From Chondrilla cf. caribensis (Eukaryota > Porifera > Demospongiae > Chondrillida > Chondrillidae): a stretch of DNA of 64,000 nt. Both the position numbers and the translations under genes were made by a program. This document shows, piece by piece, positions 60,901 through 64,000 of this stretch. A model generated the notes under the pieces. It was not told the origin of the DNA. It searched no databases and saw only the letters and a program-made list of their open reading frames with translations. The first letter of the stretch is position 1. Each line of letters starts with the position of its first letter. The DNA lies in contig OZ026555.1 of the NCBI GenBank assembly GCA_964020155.1, positions 2,236,282-2,300,281 of the forward strand, read 5' to 3'.

Positions 60901-62294
60901 GCTTTAACTGAGAGAACCATTTTTGGTAGATCTAGAGACAAGATTGGAGAATTTATAGTATATTAGCATGCTACAAACATCTGTAAATAATGTTACATTT
61001 ACTGGCAGCATTCATTCCATGTGTGATAATTTGGTTTATACAAATTTGAAGGTCAATCCACCTGCACTGTTGGACGTCCAACATCACATTCAATGTAGTA
61101 GTGATGATCTCCACACATTAACATAATGGTCTGAAAGCCATAGTACAGCATTAGTTAGCAATCACTAAACTGCTCAGTTATTACCAAAAAGTTCCTCAAA
61201 TACGTATGTCATGTATATAATATGTTATATTCATGCACTGGCTGACTTTATTTCACGTGTGAGGATATGTAGTTGATCAAACAAATTTAAATCCACTTGC
61301 AATATTGAACATGCAATATTACATTCATAGTTGTGATGATCTCCATAAATAAATATATCATGGGGAAATATCCCTCGGCTGGATTTTATTATGAATAAAT
61401 TACATTGCTGAGGAATGGAAGAGCAGAAACCAAACCAGGCATGCAAGCTAGGTTCAGATAGACTCACCAAAGATATAGCTTCATCAGACAATTCAACATC
61501 ATGTATGACTATGGCATGTTGCTGTAAGTCTCTTTGATCCTGCAATAACATGAAGTAGACAGGCAGTGAAGTACGTATTTGAATTAGTGGTCCATGTGTG
61601 CATAGGACAACTATAAATATCAGATGTCCTCATATGTACATATAGGTCCAGCTAGGAAAACCATGTCATTCAATTGAGAACTGTACAGTACACACTCGCA
61701 TAAATGGCACTAAAGGAAATATGTTTCAATGACAGTAAAAGAAAATTGTACACACTCATCTGCATCCCTCATACAGAAGTATAATGATGTGGTGTGAAAT
61801 AGATGTACATACATCTGCTGTACTAAACAAATAATTTGAAACAGAAAAACTACTTTTAATTTGTACGGCTCAGCAATTGCTATACACAAGACTATAATTA
61901 TGAGTCCCACCAAAAACAGAGACCACTCGTAATAATAGATGCACACACAGCCAGTCTCACACATTCCAGTAAACATTACCTGAGCACTGACAACAGATTG
62001 TAGCTGGCGTGCAATTTCCTGTGCTAAATCCTCATGACTACGATAGCTGTCAGCTGTGTTTATAAAGAAGCAGAACAAAGTGGTAACCTATACTCTTCAT
62101 GTATAGTTGTGTCTTGAAATATGAGCAATATAAAGTGTGGCTTTATTAGGAATGTATGCATTGTACATGTACGTAGTTGCCATAAATATTACCAACAGCT
62201 TATAAGCACTCACACATTATTCTCTGTATCTCAGTGATCCACCCAGGTGACCATTGGAGAATACAGCAGTGGAGCTTCTCAGGTGAATACCAAT
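54992..62294 (-). CDS. NACHT-domain NLR-type gene, right copy (complete through NACHT)
   Basis: Exons in transcription order: 62214-62294, 61980-62053, 61468-61539, 61062-61130, 59251-60931 (NACHT), 58809-58942, 57324-57431, 56443-56547, 54992-55048. All have AG/GT borders and all eight junctions agree in phase. N-terminal exons (DWYSPEKLHCC, DSYRSHEDLAQEIARQL, DQRDLQQHAIVIHDVEL, TIMLMCGDHHYYIECDVG) form a region I cannot assign. After NACHT come LRR-like pieces: KKLIIDGM/INVTN, RKAAALDWLEFIV, ATSALEITTMDPCIK and KTVKLSLPVWIA. The last exon ends in phase 0, matching exon c of the cassettes. The first exon starts in phase 1, so the true start lies upstream, possibly beyond base 64000. Confidence 0.8.
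55800..56310. repeat. Candidate non-autonomous element at the duplication border
   Basis: Related phrases at both sides in inverted sense (ctgtacccgttctgtacccg near 55810 and aaagaacgggtaaacctgta near 56234) suggest inverted ends. The left duplication copy begins inside this segment, so the element may have mediated the duplication. Borders are not resolved. Confidence 0.35.
57820..58160. mobile_element. Insertion of about 340 bp found only in the right copy
   Basis: Left copy reads ttgctactattttaggtaca without a break; the right has about 340 bp between ttgctactat and ttaggtaca, ending in an A-rich run (gaaaaaaaat). The first 150 bp are GC-richer (catccgtggctcacggccta), the rest is (ATT)n-rich. 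The A-rich end could suggest retroposition, but no family or clear target duplication was identified. Confidence 0.6.
59251..60931 (-). CDS. NACHT exon, right NLR copy
   Basis: Same length (1681 nt) and borders as the left exon. Walker A GAPGCGKST, Walker B FILDGYDEL and sensor strand VVITTRP are all conserved. By eye about 50 of 522 residues differ from the left copy, concentrated in the stretch after Walker B and in the winged-helix-like region (for example LINSKEGQQISINN versus LLNSKDDEEIAMKN). No stops. Absence of truncation in either copy suggests recent divergence or continued constraint. Confidence 0.93.
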
Positions 62295-62299
62295 CTACA

Positions 62300-63600
62300 C
62301 ATGTGGAGAAATTAGTATGGACATTGTCAATCAAATAATAATATATAAATACATGAATAATAACAAATATAATCATAGTAAACATAAATACAGAAGAAAT
62401 GAAGAATATAAGGATTCATTACTAGTCAAATTATAGTTCAAATAACTTGGTCTGAATAAGCTTATAGCAATGAATAAAGATAGCACAAAATATTAATAAT
62501 AATAATAATAATTACAATAGTACACTAGTTGATTATCATTATAATACTATTATTGCAGAAGGGATAAATTGAAATATGGTAAATAGATTGACAGTAATTT
62601 TCTATGAAATATATCTATTATAATCAAAATTATAATATCACACAAAGTAATACATGCAATTAAAAATTAATACACCATAAAATATGACTGTAGCATAAAA
62701 TATTACAAATAAAATTAATGATAACACTTCTGTAATGGGGAAAATCAACCCTAAGGCAAGCAAAGACAATTTCTTTTTTCGTTAGCTATTATTATTATCT
62801 GCTTACTTCTATTATTTCTTCTTTTTTATTGTAATTATTGTAATTGATTATTATTGCTGTTGTTGTTATTATTTTTGTTATTATTATCGTAATTGTTAGT
62901 TATTTTTATTGTTGTCAGTATATTATTATTATTATCATTATAACTGCTAGCAACGTTATTAAGCAATTGGTATTTTGTAGATGCTAATTCATTACACATT
63001 ATTTTAGTAAGTTTAAATTATCGCCCGATGACGTCATATATCAAAGAGACCGGTATGCCAGTATACAGGTTACCAGCACTGCAGTAACGTGCACCCCTAA
63101 AACCTAGCAACGTGACCGCACAATTATCACATCAATCAACACTTTGGAAAACCATTGTCAATCAATCAATCAGTCTCGTACTGGTGTACAACGTACAACT
63201 TTCTTCATTGGCTTGATTTGTTTCGTTCTGCTTTCATGGTGGGGTGCCCTGAACCCCTGACACTTCCAAATTTCGGACACTTTGGATTGTTGCGAAAATG
63301 TTCTCTTCGCGAACCGGCTGTTTTTCGGATCAAGTTTGGTATCAAACTGATCCTCAATCTACGAAACAACGTTTGAAGATTTGAATAAATTTAACCGATT
63401 ATCGTACTTGATGTTCCAAAGTAGAAAGCGTCCAGAATTGGGGCACCACACCATACTCGTTTTTGGGACTCGTCATCTTCTACGTCGAAATCAAATCGCT
63501 TACTCAATAGCTAGTGGTTGGCTTTCCTCACTGCTGGAAGGCTGCTAATGCTTATAATAGACCATTTTCTTGAAAGAGAAACAAAATTACTGGAAACATC
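62300..63600. other. AT-rich region upstream of the right NACHT exons, no exon identified
   Basis: (ATT)n-like microsatellite runs (62860-62940) and AT-rich DNA to about 63000, then a GC-richer block 63015-63500 with short frames on both strands. I could not find the missing 5' exon of the right NLR gene here. Confidence 0.4.
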
Positions 63601-63676
63601 GAAACGAGGGGAAGAAAAGTATTTGAATTCAAACGTACGGCGAATTTTTCTGGGCGGCTATTTTGCGATAAGCCAC

Positions 63677-63789
63677 TTACTACACGCTCTCTCTGCCGTA
63701 TTGCTTTGTTTACTGCACTCGCCCTCGGGCGCTTCGCGCCCTCGGGTCTCGAGCAGTAAACGCAATACGGCAGAGAGAGCGTGTAGTAA
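63677..63789. mobile_element. Terminal hairpin of a second fold-back element
   Basis: A hairpin with arms of about 50 bp (ttactacacgctctctctgc ... and its complement ending gtgtagtaa), and a GC-rich loop region cgccctcgggcgcttcgcgc. It shares ttactac, tttactgc and the neighbouring gaatttt...gcgataa phrase with the element at 12412-13211, but the arm sequence between the conserved blocks is different. No matching second end was found upstream, so the element is truncated or single-ended. Confidence 0.7.
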
Positions 63790-64000
63790 CTAGTACTTGT
63801 GCACCATATAATATGCTTATTTCACCACTTGCCTGTCAGATCCATAACTTAACATCATATACCTTACATTTATCTTGTAAATAACAATATTAAATGATAT
63901 ACATTACCAACAATGAATTAATTAAATTTAATGTCGACATCAGTAATATATTAGATATCATTCTGATACATATACGTATTTACATTAGTTACAAATTGCT

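Larger units (their letters stand above)
56012..62415. repeat. Segmental duplication, right copy (partner 1851-9260)
   Basis: Collinear with the left copy. It lacks the hAT element, the 210-bp MITE and one palindrome arm of the left copy, and has its own insertion near 57820-58160 and a duplicated block around exon 4 (the GDHH-coding segment occurs twice, 61062-61130 and about 61305-61345). Confidence 0.9.

Overview
The window looks like animal (metazoan) nuclear DNA, most consistent with a demosponge such as Amphimedon queenslandica. That assignment is inference from a compact, AT-rich, intron-rich sequence with many short phase-consistent exons, NACHT-family immune genes and dense DNA transposons. 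There are no operons, ribosome binding sites, CRISPR arrays or convincing RNA genes. Coding calls rest on open frames, splice signals and reading phases checked by eye; no database was searched.

Layout. 0-1.7 kb: 3' exon of a BEN-domain gene and an apparently intact Tc1-type transposase. 1.85-9.3 kb: left copy of a segmental duplication with a minus-strand NACHT (NLR-type) gene, cut by a hAT element and lacking its 3' exons. 9.3-10.9 kb: AT-rich, no gene. 10.9-14.4 kb: two short unassigned minus-strand exons and a tandem duplication, one copy carrying a fold-back transposon. 14.8-19.3 kb: plus-strand exons resembling the SPIN90/Ldb17 (NCKIPSD) leucine-rich domain, some duplicated. 19.9-20.2 kb: a 24-bp minisatellite. 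20.7-26.4 kb: nine phase-matched minus-strand exons encoding a Ser/Pro-rich linker and a C-terminal death-fold (CARD-like) domain. 29.8-45.8 kb: three copies of a minus-strand exon cassette (c-a-b) for an LRR-like module, separated by transposon-rich introns. 46.1-50.7 kb: a 4.57-kb terminal-inverted-repeat element with two telomere-like tracts. 51.4-53.6 kb: a decayed Tc1 element carrying another insertion. 54.99-62.3 kb: the intact right copy of the NACHT gene. 63.7 kb: one end of a second fold-back element.

Reading the minus strand from high to low coordinates, the right NACHT exons, the cassettes and the Ser/Pro/CARD-like exons can be joined in phase. I infer one gene of about 42 kb (62294 to 20725): N-terminal region, NACHT, LRR-like modules, disordered linker, C-terminal death fold. 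The left NACHT gene (about 90% identical in the NACHT exon by eye count) is a partial duplicate whose homology stops before the later exons. Paralogous copies give nearly empty-site comparisons for several transposons (hAT at 7.5 kb, MITE at 8.8 kb, fold-back at 12.4 kb, TIR element at 46.1 kb, MITE at 46.6 kb).
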